Source: Hyphochytrium catenoides (lineage: Eukaryota; Sar; Hyphochytriomycetes; Hyphochytriales; Hyphochytriaceae). From it: 62,938 nucleotides of DNA. A program made the translations under genes and the position numbers. Below the pieces are notes generated by a model. That model ran no database searches. It worked only from the letters and a program-made list of their open reading frames with translations, and was not told the origin of the DNA. Of the stretch, positions 43,664 through 53,679 are shown one piece after another (position 1 is the first letter of the stretch; each line of letters starts with the position of its first letter). Location: the NCBI GenBank assembly GCA_900088475.1, contig FLMG01000725.1, positions 1-62,938 of the forward strand. The letters run 5' to 3'.

Positions 43664-45430
43664 ATGGCGTCAGGCAACTCCTCCTGGCACACCCCTATAC
43701 AACCCTTGCAATCTACTAAGGTTCATGCCATCATCGTCTCAACCCCAACAAACTCTTCACCGCAAACAGCAAGCGTCGTCCAAGTTGATAGCACCACTAC
43801 TGAAAGGCATGCGTCTCAAGGCCAGAGGAATAATGATTACCTAGTGGTTCCTTCATCGCCACTTCCAGACATTGATTTGTCTGTTTCAGTGGCGGCCATG
43901 CTCTTCGGTAAGGAGTTCAGCCGCAAGCAGCTGACACTCTTGGTGAAGTACCGAAGGCTTATGTACTCTGTCTTTAACATGGCCGCCATTATGTCCTCCA
44001 CAGTTCTCTTTGTCCCAGCCTCCGTGGGAGCAATCCTTGGACCCATATCTACCTTACTGGCGCTACCTTGGCTACTCAATAACATGCTACAAACGCGGTG
44101 GGAGATCTGGCGGCTACTCTTCCGGACGTTTGACTTCTGGTTCCTCATAGTTGTCAACCTCATCAATACAGGCTTGATGATGGTCATGGCCGGTGACCTC
44201 AGGGCCACATGCATGGTGTTCAGCTTCATAGGTACAATTCCACCGATAGCTTTCGACGCCTATTTGATCGACAGGACAACGCTACAACGTGGCATGATCG
44301 GAGGTGTCGTGGGTGCCATTGTTACCGCCCTAGCTCTTCGTCTTGGCTGGGCGGATGGCATTCGAGACCTTTCATGGAGGATTGGAGACCATCAATTGGA
44401 GTCAGTAGATATTGTCGTAAGCTTGAGCTGTACGTTTGCTGCAGCGTTTCTCAAAATATTGTGGTTTGGTGAGCTGAACCAGCGAGGTGCCAGGAAGCGC
44501 GGCGTTGACACCAACAAGGAAAGCATCATTATTTGCCAGCTATACTGCTGTGATTTGACCCTGCAACCAACGTTGGTACCAGCACCATATTTTGAGCGAA
44601 CGAAGGTCTCCCATATAACGACTGTGAGTTACGTCGTGTCGCTTCAGCTATGCCGAGGAATACCGAGCTTGATTTGTCCGTCGTCTACTCTTTGCTTGGA
44701 ACCGAAAGGTTGCAATCGACTCTCCCCCTGCGACCTTATTCGTGTGCTTACCCTCGTTGGGACTGTAGCAGGCTTGGCGTGTGCGTATGTCGCACTATTA
44801 TGGGGGCGGGGCAAACCTACAATCAGCCCGCCAGCGATAGCACAGATCCTCGTAGCTGCTTGCAGCCTCCTCTGTACGGCGATGGTTCTGATTCTATCCT
44901 TCCTGACGCTGAACAGAGTAATTCTTAAGTGGCTTCTGAAAACGCTTGACTTCTATTACACGTCTGCGGTGGCAGTAACTGTCTGTCTGGGGCTATGTGA
45001 CATCATGGATTGGGATCTAAGGTCCGTTGCCCTAGTATCCCTTTGCTTGTGGATACACTGGGTCCTCTTGCTGGATGGTCTTCTGCCAGAAGCGAGGAAT
45101 CTGTTACTATTCAGCAAGAAGCTTCAGGGCGCGCTTGTACTCATCGTGCTTGCTATCGGTAAATTTTGGATAGTCTACAGCATGTACTTCGTGGACTCTG
45201 ACAATTACCGGAACAGGACTCTGTGGGAAGGAAGTATCATGGGCAATGGATTCTCCATAAAGACATATCCTACCACCACAACGCAGCTCCTGACACTGAT
45301 CATGCTGGAGTGCAGAGCTCTTTGGAGAGTGTGCACCATAAAAGAGGATGCGCTTGTCTTTCTTCAGGGAGCTGTGCAGTTTCACAACTCGATGAGCGCT
45401 TTGCCGGCTGCCCATGTCATAGGTATCTAG
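43664..45430 (+). CDS. Polytopic membrane protein with duplicated domain, paralogue of the 32.3-kb gene
   Basis: A 588-codon single frame ending TAG. After a soluble Ser/Thr-rich head (1-85), two membrane domains follow: ~90-275 and ~355-560. They align at LLFRTFDFWFLIVVNLI with LLKTLDFYYTSAVAVTV, at GDLRATCMVFSFIG with WDLRSVALVSLCLW, and at AFDAYLIDRTTLQRG with LLDGLLPEARNLL. The last pair also matches VVYDSIPVSIRQR and PYYDSSPTRVRRR of the 32.3-kb protein, so both proteins share one domain used twice. About four to five helices occur per domain. I recall the pattern HWVLLLDGLLPEAR-like from uncharacterised oomycete membrane proteins. The function is unknown. The start is the first ATG of the frame; a downstream start is possible at Met79 or Met100. 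Confidence 0.78.
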   Translation: MASGNSSWHTPIQPLQSTKVHAIIVSTPTNSSPQTASVVQVDSTTTERHASQGQRNNDYLVVPSSPLPDIDLSVSVAAMLFGKEFSRKQLTLLVKYRRLMYSVFNMAAIMSSTVLFVPASVGAILGPISTLLALPWLLNNMLQTRWEIWRLLFRTFDFWFLIVVNLINTGLMMVMAGDLRATCMVFSFIGTIPPIAFDAYLIDRTTLQRGMIGGVVGAIVTALALRLGWADGIRDLSWRIGDHQLESVDIVVSLSCTFAAAFLKILWFGELNQRGARKRGVDTNKESIIICQLYCCDLTLQPTLVPAPYFERTKVSHITTVSYVVSLQLCRGIPSLICPSSTLCLEPKGCNRLSPCDLIRVLTLVGTVAGLACAYVALLWGRGKPTISPPAIAQILVAACSLLCTAMVLILSFLTLNRVILKWLLKTLDFYYTSAVAVTVCLGLCDIMDWDLRSVALVSLCLWIHWVLLLDGLLPEARNLLLFSKKLQGALVLIVLAIGKFWIVYSMYFVDSDNYRNRTLWEGSIMGNGFSIKTYPTTTTQLLTLIMLECRALWRVCTIKEDALVFLQGAVQFHNSMSALPAAHVIGI

Positions 45431-47701
45431 ATAAACTTCTGTTGAAAAATCTTCTCTGATGGAGTCCAATACGGCCTGCCGTTCTCTCAGGTAATCTTTT
45501 AACAGGTCTACTCATGTGGAGAAGGCGATGGTTTCGAACTTCTTTACCACGGTTTAGTGACTACTTACTGCTAAGCTATACTATCATACAAGTTGAGGCT
45601 GGGAGGGCTGGAAGGTATCGATGTTGAGCACGTGGATGCCTGTGTTGAGGGCATCACTGCTTCAGCTGCTGGATGTGTGCCCTCTGAGGCTGTGCTGAAC
45701 CGAGCTAAATGAGGAAGTGATGGGGTAAGAAGCTCCATCCTGCGGATATTATCACCAAGATCAAGCAAGACACCCAATAATGACTCTTAGAGGTCACACT
45801 ACTAGTATATGGCTAAGCTTCTTGCGGTGCCAGTGATGCCGTAGGTCAGATCAAGGACGGCCTCCATTTTTGAGAAGTATGTTAGCTAGCAGGACACCAA
45901 GGAACCAGATTATGGCCCCTCGTGGTCAAAAGTTCATTGGCTCACAGTAGGAAACCGACAAGAACGGACAGGTTCAAGAGCAGGAGATCTACTAAATATC
46001 TAAACAACTGATGTGCCTGGATAAGCAACCTCATACCTTTCTAGGAGACCTTCTCTCTTGATGCTTATCTTCCACTTTTGCTGTTCGTGCAATATCTAGC
46101 GTGGTCATTAGTATCTTCGATTAGTATCATCCATATCAATCTTGATTCTATGCCGTCTTCTCCTTTGGGATAAGCACCATTCACGTCAACAAGCACATCA
46201 ACAAAGGAAGCTGTGTACCACTGAGACTGTTGTTTTGGATGGCAAGATAGACTTTGGAAGAGACGCAATGGAAAGAGGTGATAAGCCTTTCCAAGCTAAT
46301 CGGGTTTATAGGAAGAGTATGGCCCACTACCTTTAGGAGAGAGAGAGGCCCAGAAAGTTGATTTGCAAGCAAATGTGTCATCAGTTATAGCGAGTCTGAA
46401 ATCCTCTACCATCCGCAAGGACCAACACCTTCTCAGTTACATCGCCAGCGGAGGTAGTAACACCCCGACTGTAAGTTCATCCCATGGGCGTGTTACTCCC
46501 ATGGGAGAGCTTTTGACGTCAGCAGCGGTATTAGTACTACCGCTGTATTCTGGACTGGCAGAGCAGGCCAAACTCTGAGACTCATGGTATACTGTCAGGC
46601 TCAGCAAACAGCAGGACCTTTGTACCCTTGATCTGATTAATAGTCTCTGGACGCAGCAGCTCTGCTCCTGGTCTATCCAAATGTAGATGAGTCATAATGA
46701 AAACGAACCCTAGAGAAGTAGTTTGTCTTTCTCTTTGCTGCTTCGTCTTCAGCACCGATACGAGTAGAAACTCTATCAAGTCTACTACTTTCTTCCTTTG
46801 CAAGGCCGATCCTTCTAACCGTCAATAGTTGTCTGCATAATAAATGCTGATACTTATTTAGTACTAGCAATCAACAAGCAGTAGTTCTAAAAGGATTTCC
46901 ACCACAAAGTGGTTCTACGCACTGCTGAGGGTGCAAACCTCGAAAGGCCTCGACTTGGTGACTTGGTCAATGAGAAAAGGAAGCAGAGACGGCGGAAGAA
47001 AGAAAGAACATGGTTCTTCTTCTTGATGTCAAAGAACCTACACCATCGACCCTGCAAGCTGCACACACTACCGTTGAACACTTTCTACTAGTAATAAGAC
47101 CTTCTACAACTGTACATCAAATAACATGCCCTACAACTCAAACAACTGTTTTTCAGGGAACAAGTTTTTATGTTTTACAAAAAACGCGGCCAAACCAAAG
47201 TTTCCGCCTATGATTGGCATGCTGAAGGAGAGAAAGAAACATCCCAAAGGATTCACACTGCTGAAAGGTTTCCGTCTCTCTCTTGGCAACAGGATCGATA
47301 AGAATCAAAGCGCATGGTGCCTCATTGATACCACGATTTCTATAGGGCTTCATCCTTAGTTCTCTGAGTGCGATCATGAAGAGTTTTATTCATACTCATG
47401 ATGCTGACAACATGGGTTGGACAAGGACGAGCGTCCAAGTCCAAAAGGCGAGAGAGAGCCAGAAGTACTGAATGCGCGTGACCATAGAGGATAGAGTTCT
47501 ACATGCCACAGAGCGGAGGAGAGGAGGAAGAGGTGAGGATAAGCGGGAAGACAAGGACAGAAGAAAGAAAGGAGCGCATCTCGATGGAGGCCAAGAGCGG
47601 TAAAAAGATACAAGGAAGTTGAGGAGATGAGAGAGAGGGAAGGAATGGAAAGCCGCGCCTGAGCTATAACGAGGAAGGAAAAAGATACTAAAACCTGGCG
47701 T
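45431..47701. other. Intergenic
   Basis: No gene is supported in ~2.3 kb. Small palindromes such as AGCGGTA..TACCGCT near 46525 are unremarkable. The 77-codon frame at 47126-47359 has no signature. Confidence 0.5.
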
Positions 47702-48106
47702 TCACTGCTGCCTGCTAGTGCATAGATTGAGATATAGCTTTCTTATTCCGTCATAGACGTCACCAACCAGCTCTTCCTCTCGGCCACAGTCTGCCTTGTT
47801 GCTCTTTGCTATTGCATCGATCTTGGAAACAGGGCTTATGATCCAAGAAGCCTCAATGAAGGATAATGAGAGTGAACAATAAAAAGGTGGAGCAACGCCG
47901 AGCAGCAAACTTCTCGCCCGTAGTATAAGAAGACAAGGGAGCACTGAGGGCAGGAGCGAGAGTCTCTGATAGCGGTGATGCTCAGTCAGCTTGACCTCTC
48001 GAGCGCTGGCCAGTAATACGATCTCTGTGAATCGTTCCTTTATGACCTCAATCAAATGATTCATTATGGGCCCTCCATTCTCTTGCCCATCTGACACGGT
48101 GACCAT
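47702..48106 (-). CDS. Possible gene fragment, unknown
   Basis: A minus-strand frame of ~135 codons, ending TGA. Its two ends look coding: MVTVSDGQENGGPIMNHLIE with VIKERFTEIVLLASAREV, and DAIAKSNKADCGREEELV with GDVYDGIRKLYLNL. The middle is less protein-like and may be an intron or decayed sequence. It is divergently oriented from the 48.3-kb gene, ~200 bp away. The start shown is the first ATG, but an upstream exon is possible. No family is recognised. Confidence 0.35.
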   Translation of the reverse strand: MVTVSDGQENGGPIMNHLIEVIKERFTEIVLLASAREVKLTEHHRYQRLSLLPSVLPCLLILRARSLLLGVAPPFYCSLSLSFIEASWIISPVSKIDAIAKSNKADCGREEELVGDVYDGIRKLYLNLCTSRQQ

Positions 48107-48310
48107 GTAAGGGATTGCATCGCGCCACAAGAGACTTTGTCTGATTTCTCCACCTTATAGACAATATATCGGGGATGAGCGACCGATAGAGCGGCGCGAT
48201 TATCATCTGCTGTCCCTCATCTCCTTCTTATAGGTCGCCAAAAACTTCGAGCGTACCGCAGTCGGACAGCCGCCAGCCCAGTAACCGCCGTTTCTACTCA
48301 TTAGGTTCCA

Positions 48311-50509
48311 ATGCTTACTTCTTCCCCTCTTACCAGGGCCGTAGCTGTGCTGCTGCAGTCCCTACTAGCGATGACGACTCTAGTTCCGATCTACTCAGCT
48401 TCAGCCTTTAGTACCGCCTCAGTGACAGATAGTTTCCAAGATGCCGTAAAAGAGGTAGGAGGGATAATCACATCCATTACTAGCAAGTCTGAGTCATCCG
48501 ATGTCACATTGTTGCCGGCCAATTTCGAGTCCAGCCTGACACAGATGCTCTTCCCTAGAGGAGTAACCCCTGGTATAGCGGCTCAGCTCTTCAGTGTAGG
48601 AGAGTGGATCCTAACAGTACTGAGTGGCATTATCTTCTTGCAGTTGTTGAGACTGATGATGGTGGCTCGAATCCTTCACTTGCCGCGGACCTTGCGGCAG
48701 ACAATCGTCACGGCCCAACGGATTACAGAGGGAATGGCGGGAGGTATTGGTAGCTTTGCCCGCTTGATCTACGAAATCCTGGCCGATTGCGGTCACAAAG
48801 GAGGAGACCGATCTCGCGTCACCGCTGTCGCCCCACTCGCGGCATATTTGCTGCTAATCGGCGGCATTATCCTCATAAATATCTCTCAGGTTTCTTTGAA
48901 GAATGTTCTTCTCACTGTTGAGAAGTCTGGAACTGTCTCCCTCCCCACGGCTGGCTGGCTGCTAAACGGCTCCCTGGCAGACAGTACCATTGCAGAGAAG
49001 CAGAAAACGCTCCTGGTTAGCATTGCAGAGACTACCGGGGGCGGCTACGCTGTCACAGATGTCCGAAGACTCTGGGCAGCCCTCAATCCTAATGGATATA
49101 ATGCAGACTTTGGTCTCTATGTGAAGGACGGGGTCATTTGCCTGAGGCCAACCAAGGGACTGCCCCCACAAAAGGATGTACAGTTTGAGAGTATCGCGTA
49201 CTGCGAAGGCTTCACGGCCAGTTGCTCTGCCCTGCAGGGCATGAAGGTCAAGGTTATGCCTGGAACTGACAGGATCCAATTGATTGGGGCAAATCGTCCT
49301 CCGTATATTACCGATGACGAACTCTGGAGCTCCACGATAACGAACATATCTTTCCCTGGAACAACCAGCGACTTCTTTGCTTGGTACGGTGCGTCCACCG
49401 ACGGAAACCCGCAAGGCATTGGAATCCGTGAGGTGCCCGAGACCATCAGTGGACTCGTCGTCTCGTCCTGGACTCTGTCACTATCTGAGGAGGAGATCAA
49501 GACGGTTATGGGAGGGAAGAAGATTCTTGATAACGTATTGGACCGCTCCGCCGAGAGCATCACCTTGAAGGGGGAAACACTGCTGCCTGGTGGAGGCTTT
49601 GCCTACAGGCGGCTGGCTCTGGATGGCGGTAAGTCGCCAGTCTACGGAATGTGGGCTGGACAATGTGACTTGAAGCTGAGACGAGGGCACATGGCTCCGG
49701 ACAAGCCAAACAATGAGCTTCCCGTCGTAAGAAACTGGACTCTGCGGAACAGTGAGCTGCTAGATAAAAATCTTGTGCTCGGCGTCTCTTCATCTCTACC
49801 AACAGAAAGTCTGCGAGATTCAGATGGCGAAGGACGATCTTTGTCCGCCCTCAGGGTCGCTGTGACTGCTGACAGCTCACAGGGAAAGAACCTGGTCGGC
49901 TTAAACGGGAAAGTGACGGCTGAAAGAGTTCTGGCTCGCGGTGTATCCTCCTGGCTCTTCGCGCTCTCTTCGGGTCAACCTGGGCAGGATATTGACACTA
50001 CGGCCAAGTGGGAGGTCAGGGAGCCTCGACTTCTGGCAAATATGCTTTGGGCAACGGTGGGTCTGGGTCTCTACGTTCTCTTGGCTTGCGTGACCTTGGT
50101 CTTATGGCTCTATGCACGCTTCGGACGTTATGGCGGGAACATGGTAGAGCTGTCTTACGCCCGACAGATGACCGAGAACTGCACCTCCGTGTGGGGGCTT
50201 GTTCGAGGTATTGTTCTCCTAGCACCAGCCTCTCCTCTGCATGACACTACTGAGGGCGAACCAAAGACTGAACTCCGCCAAAGACGGGATGGTGGATGGG
50301 AGGAAGAACGTGGGAACAGAGAAGATTGTGATCGCCCTCCTCTGCGACCTGTACAGGAAGGAATGATGGCTTTGGACAGCGAAAAGGCCGTTCTTCGCGA
50401 GGCGAAGGACTGGGATTGTCAGCCTGTGGTGCTGACCTGTGAAGATAAATATGAATCGCGTCAGGTTGCCGCTATAAAGCTCCAGAGACGATACCCGTTC
50501 CAGCACTAG
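48311..50509 (+). CDS. Membrane protein with large ectodomain between transmembrane segments
   Basis: A 732-codon single frame ending TAG. Hydrophobic segments are at ~8-30 (signal peptide or TM), ~96-118 (TVLSGIIFLQLLRLMMV), ~170-191 (VAPLAAYLLLIGGIILIN) and ~580-604 (MLWATVGLGLYVLLACVTL). Between the last two lies a ~385-residue domain with beta-rich character and few cysteines, presumably extracellular or luminal. The C-terminal ~125 residues are charged and probably cytosolic. No catalytic or adhesive motif is recognised. The fragmentary gene at 53.7 kb has a similar TM (RPLVCVVAVLLLVGQIWTI) before an ectodomain-like part, so a small family is possible. The frame stays open for another 94 codons after the TAG, but that tail includes a GA-repeat and looks like 3' UTR. 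Confidence 0.78.
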   Translation: MLTSSPLTRAVAVLLQSLLAMTTLVPIYSASAFSTASVTDSFQDAVKEVGGIITSITSKSESSDVTLLPANFESSLTQMLFPRGVTPGIAAQLFSVGEWILTVLSGIIFLQLLRLMMVARILHLPRTLRQTIVTAQRITEGMAGGIGSFARLIYEILADCGHKGGDRSRVTAVAPLAAYLLLIGGIILINISQVSLKNVLLTVEKSGTVSLPTAGWLLNGSLADSTIAEKQKTLLVSIAETTGGGYAVTDVRRLWAALNPNGYNADFGLYVKDGVICLRPTKGLPPQKDVQFESIAYCEGFTASCSALQGMKVKVMPGTDRIQLIGANRPPYITDDELWSSTITNISFPGTTSDFFAWYGASTDGNPQGIGIREVPETISGLVVSSWTLSLSEEEIKTVMGGKKILDNVLDRSAESITLKGETLLPGGGFAYRRLALDGGKSPVYGMWAGQCDLKLRRGHMAPDKPNNELPVVRNWTLRNSELLDKNLVLGVSSSLPTESLRDSDGEGRSLSALRVAVTADSSQGKNLVGLNGKVTAERVLARGVSSWLFALSSGQPGQDIDTTAKWEVREPRLLANMLWATVGLGLYVLLACVTLVLWLYARFGRYGGNMVELSYARQMTENCTSVWGLVRGIVLLAPASPLHDTTEGEPKTELRQRRDGGWEEERGNREDCDRPPLRPVQEGMMALDSEKAVLREAKDWDCQPVVLTCEDKYESRQVAAIKLQRRYPFQH

Positions 50510-51329
50510 GATGCAAAGAAACTCTGCATGAAGAGCGTGGACAGTATCCTGAGGGCGATAGTAAAAGAAAGGGCAGAAGGGGAGATTGAGACACAAGCAG
50601 AGGAGAGATTGGGAGAGCAAGGTAGATCTATATATATACAGAGAGAGACAGAGAGAGAGAGTGAAACACTGTGCGACATTTGTCTTCACCACTGTTATCG
50701 TCTAATTTGCTTCCTTTCTATAAACTGCTTTGATGCATCTCTGTACACTACCGCACCACTAAACAATAAGAGAAGAAGAGAAAGCTGGAAGTAAACAACG
50801 CAATTGTTACGAAGGGAAGAAGATTAACAAGGAAGAAGCAAAAGTGTTGAAGACGCCGCCAGCGCCCGGTAGAAGAGAAGAATCTAAATGAGAAACGCTG
50901 CTCATGGATCTGTCAAAAGAAGAAAGCATCGTCACACAACGACGATGCTAAGACTCTTGTTGCTGAACAGTCACTTGGAGGAAGCTACTATGATGAGTCT
51001 ATTGCCGTGGGTCCGGCTAGTAAAACGGCAAGAGAATTGTGACACGATAACCTGAATAAACCTGGCTCTTCGTGAAAGACTACCACCAGCCTCTTCGCTG
51101 CTGCTGCGTGTCTTTTATTACCGTTTTGATGAGGAGAAGTGACAGGAGGTGATCGAAAAGGCTGCAACGGCGACCAGAAAGAATTCACAGCCTACGACAC
51201 CGGCGGCAAGGGAAGAAAGGTAGCCCCGTGAGCAACAGATGATAGGAGGAGGACATGTCTGGACGAAGCGGGGCTTTGGATTTTATGTTATGATTAACCT
51301 CATTGAAGGGGTTAGTATTCAGTTCTTGT

Positions 51330-51545
51330 TAGTTAGCTTAGTCCTTGTTGTGAGTAGTTAGTCGTAGAGTTAGGACACGACGGCGATTACTGACGGGCCA
51401 AAAGCCTCCTCCAGCTTGACCTAGTTAGGCGGCAAGGAGAGCTCCGAGGTTAGTAATGTCAAGCGCCAGTTTGATTCCCCAGCCAGAGGCCTATTATTCA
51501 TCTGCATGCTCTGTCACTTCATCCGGGTGAGCAGAAGGAAAACAA
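51330..51545 (+). repeat. Dispersed repeat fragment (partner 4400-4610)
   Basis: It carries GTCAAGCGCCAG, AGCCAGAGGCC, CACTTCATCCGGGTGAGCAG in order. CATCCGGGTGAGCAGAA also matches 4120-4136 exactly. Confidence 0.6.
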
Positions 51546-52149
51546 GCGAGCTCATCGACCGGAGGGCAACGGGCCCAGACGACTTTGGCGACTTGCAAGC
51601 GTGCAGAAACGTTCATTCGGCAATAGCCTTCTTCTTTGCTCCCTTCCTCTTCTTCCTGGAGGTCTCATATGATGGCGCCGGTGGACAGAAAAATATTCGG
51701 CAGCGTTGACTAGTGGGGTGAAGATAATAGCAGAAGAAAAAGAAGCAGAATCAAGGCTATCGCCACCATCGACAGCTTTATGTCTCACGAGGAAAGAAGC
51801 GCACAAATACTTTACCAAGACTGGAGGAGCACCGCGGGGGTGCTGTTGAAGACCGTCTTGATGAAGGTCTGAATTAATGGAGCTATGGGCTCTCCTCGCA
51901 TGTGACAAAAGCCGAGCAGCATAATATGCCGCTGAACTGCCTGCCAATGAGGGCTCGATCTTCACTGCAGCATTATTGCGATGCCCCTATGTTTGGAAGA
52001 GGTAGTGAATGGGATCAGGCTAGCGTCAGCCAACCGTCCGAGCTTAGTGTTCATCAACAAAATGAGCATCTCGCGAGGGCGTAGTACTCCTATTTGAAAG
52101 ATATCTCGTCCTCTATAAAAGCAAATAAATCCAGAAATGATCGAAATGG

Positions 52150-52385
52150 GACGGTGGAACATCCAGGGAGGGTATTAGGTTTTCCTGGCGCGGTTGATGG
52201 GGCTGGCCTCCTCGGTCACTTTCAGATTTCCTCGGTCGGCCTCAGCCTCAGCCGCCAGCTCAGAATCTAAACACAGCGGCAACGGATAAAAGAAGCACAC
52301 CTCACTAGACCTATGCGCTGCTGCAGAACAATCTACCGCCCTCTTCTGTGAAAGCAAATAATCCAAAAATGATTGGAATGGCACA
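52150..52385 (+). repeat. Dispersed repeat fragment (partner 4165-4290), with an internal direct repeat
   Basis: GGCGCGGTT, CTCGGTC.GCCTCAGCCTC and CCTATGC..TGCTGCAGAA.AATC occur in the same order at 4170-4285. A direct repeat AAAGCAAATAA.TCCA-AAATGATTGGAATGG-like is at 52117-52148 and 52349-52380. Confidence 0.55.
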
Positions 52386-53679
52386 GCCACGATGGTACCA
52401 TCATTGACTTCACCAATCCGTTGCCGCTTATTCAAAGAGTCCCTCTGGCCTTTCCCGTCGTGGAGAACAGCTAATTGTAGCTTTTATAAATAAGGAGCCA
52501 TCACCTGCGAAAAGTCAGTAACTCCCGATGCTCCGGCCACGGCAGGGAGGCCTTTGCTGAAGGCATTCGCCCCTACAAGTTGTTAAGGTAGGGACAGGTG
52601 GAAGCGGTAGCTGCAGTAGTGGTCAGGGGTACTCTGCATCGTTTAATCTCGTGAAGGATCTTGTGTCCTTAGCTGTCTGTGCATCCCTAGCCAGAAGGTC
52701 CTGAAGGGGCATTAAGAAAACAAGCATGATGCATGGAACGTCGTATAGATGTTGGACGATAATCTCCTTCATGTGCGGCTTACAGGTTTGGGTGCGCGTC
52801 TATGGTGACCCCAAAATGAAAGTATACTTATAAAGAGTGCTGGCTTCTGTCTCTGTTATCTTCTTTTCGCCATCTCCTGAGCATTGGCATCGCGTGATAC
52901 GGTTTGGAAGCCATTCAAAAGCCTGAGGTGTCCACAGGAGGGGTGCCAGGATATAGCCTGCAGCAGTTCCTATGCTGTACATACTACAGGCTGATCTGGT
53001 GTAAAAGCTGTATATTCCGTCCACAGTACGGTCCCTGTGCCGTGTCGAACGCTCCAATACACAGACCATAAGAACAACTCTTCACTATCTTGGATATAGT
53101 TTGTCCCCATTTACAATTAAGTGAGTTTTCGACTGATTCGTAATATATTGCTATTTGCTGTTACAATTCCAAATGCCTAAAAATACCCTACAGTAATAAA
53201 TGACAGACATGAAATATTCAGACTTTATCACCTCTATCTTTCCCAAAAATGCAGATACGGAAATGAAACTCGGCATAGTGGCTAATCTCATTGGGGGAAA
53301 GCGATTGACGAGGGCACTTTGTCATAGTTCATAATTTCAACCTCTCAGGAAGAAAGATTCAAAAGATTCAAAAAGTGAAACTTTCGAGATCACCTGGAAG
53401 GAAGCCAAAACAGAACGAAGTGCCTTCGTGAATCAATAGAGCATACCAAATTAGGGGGCTATGCAAGGTTTCAGCTTGATTGAGTAAGTTTTGACAAAAC
53501 TATCACAGGTGGAAGGAAAGTACAAAGTTTACACCAGATCAGCCTGTAGCAGTTCCTATGCTGCCTTGTTGACAGGGAGCTCGGTCAGACCCTTGCACTT
53601 CCAAAGGCCTCTTAGGATAGCATCGCCATTTCTTTAGCCTCAAAAGACTTAGTCTTCCCAAGGGAGTGCTGAGGGAGAA

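Larger units (their letters stand above)
50510..53679. other. Intergenic, with dispersed repeats
   Basis: No gene is supported in ~3.2 kb. The 51.3-52.4 kb part shares several blocks with 4.0-4.6 kb. The 53.09-53.56 kb part is visibly more AT-rich. A ~23-bp block (AGCCTG.AGCAGTTCCTATGC) occurs at ~52958 and ~53541. Confidence 0.5.

Noticed and set aside
45440-45560. tRNA-like TTCGAA box on the minus strand
   Set aside because: No pairing T-arm, acceptor stem or A box; no other tRNA, rRNA or snRNA candidates were seen in the window.
51552-51965. 137-codon minus-strand frame
   Set aside because: Starts inside dispersed-repeat sequence and shows no protein-family feature.
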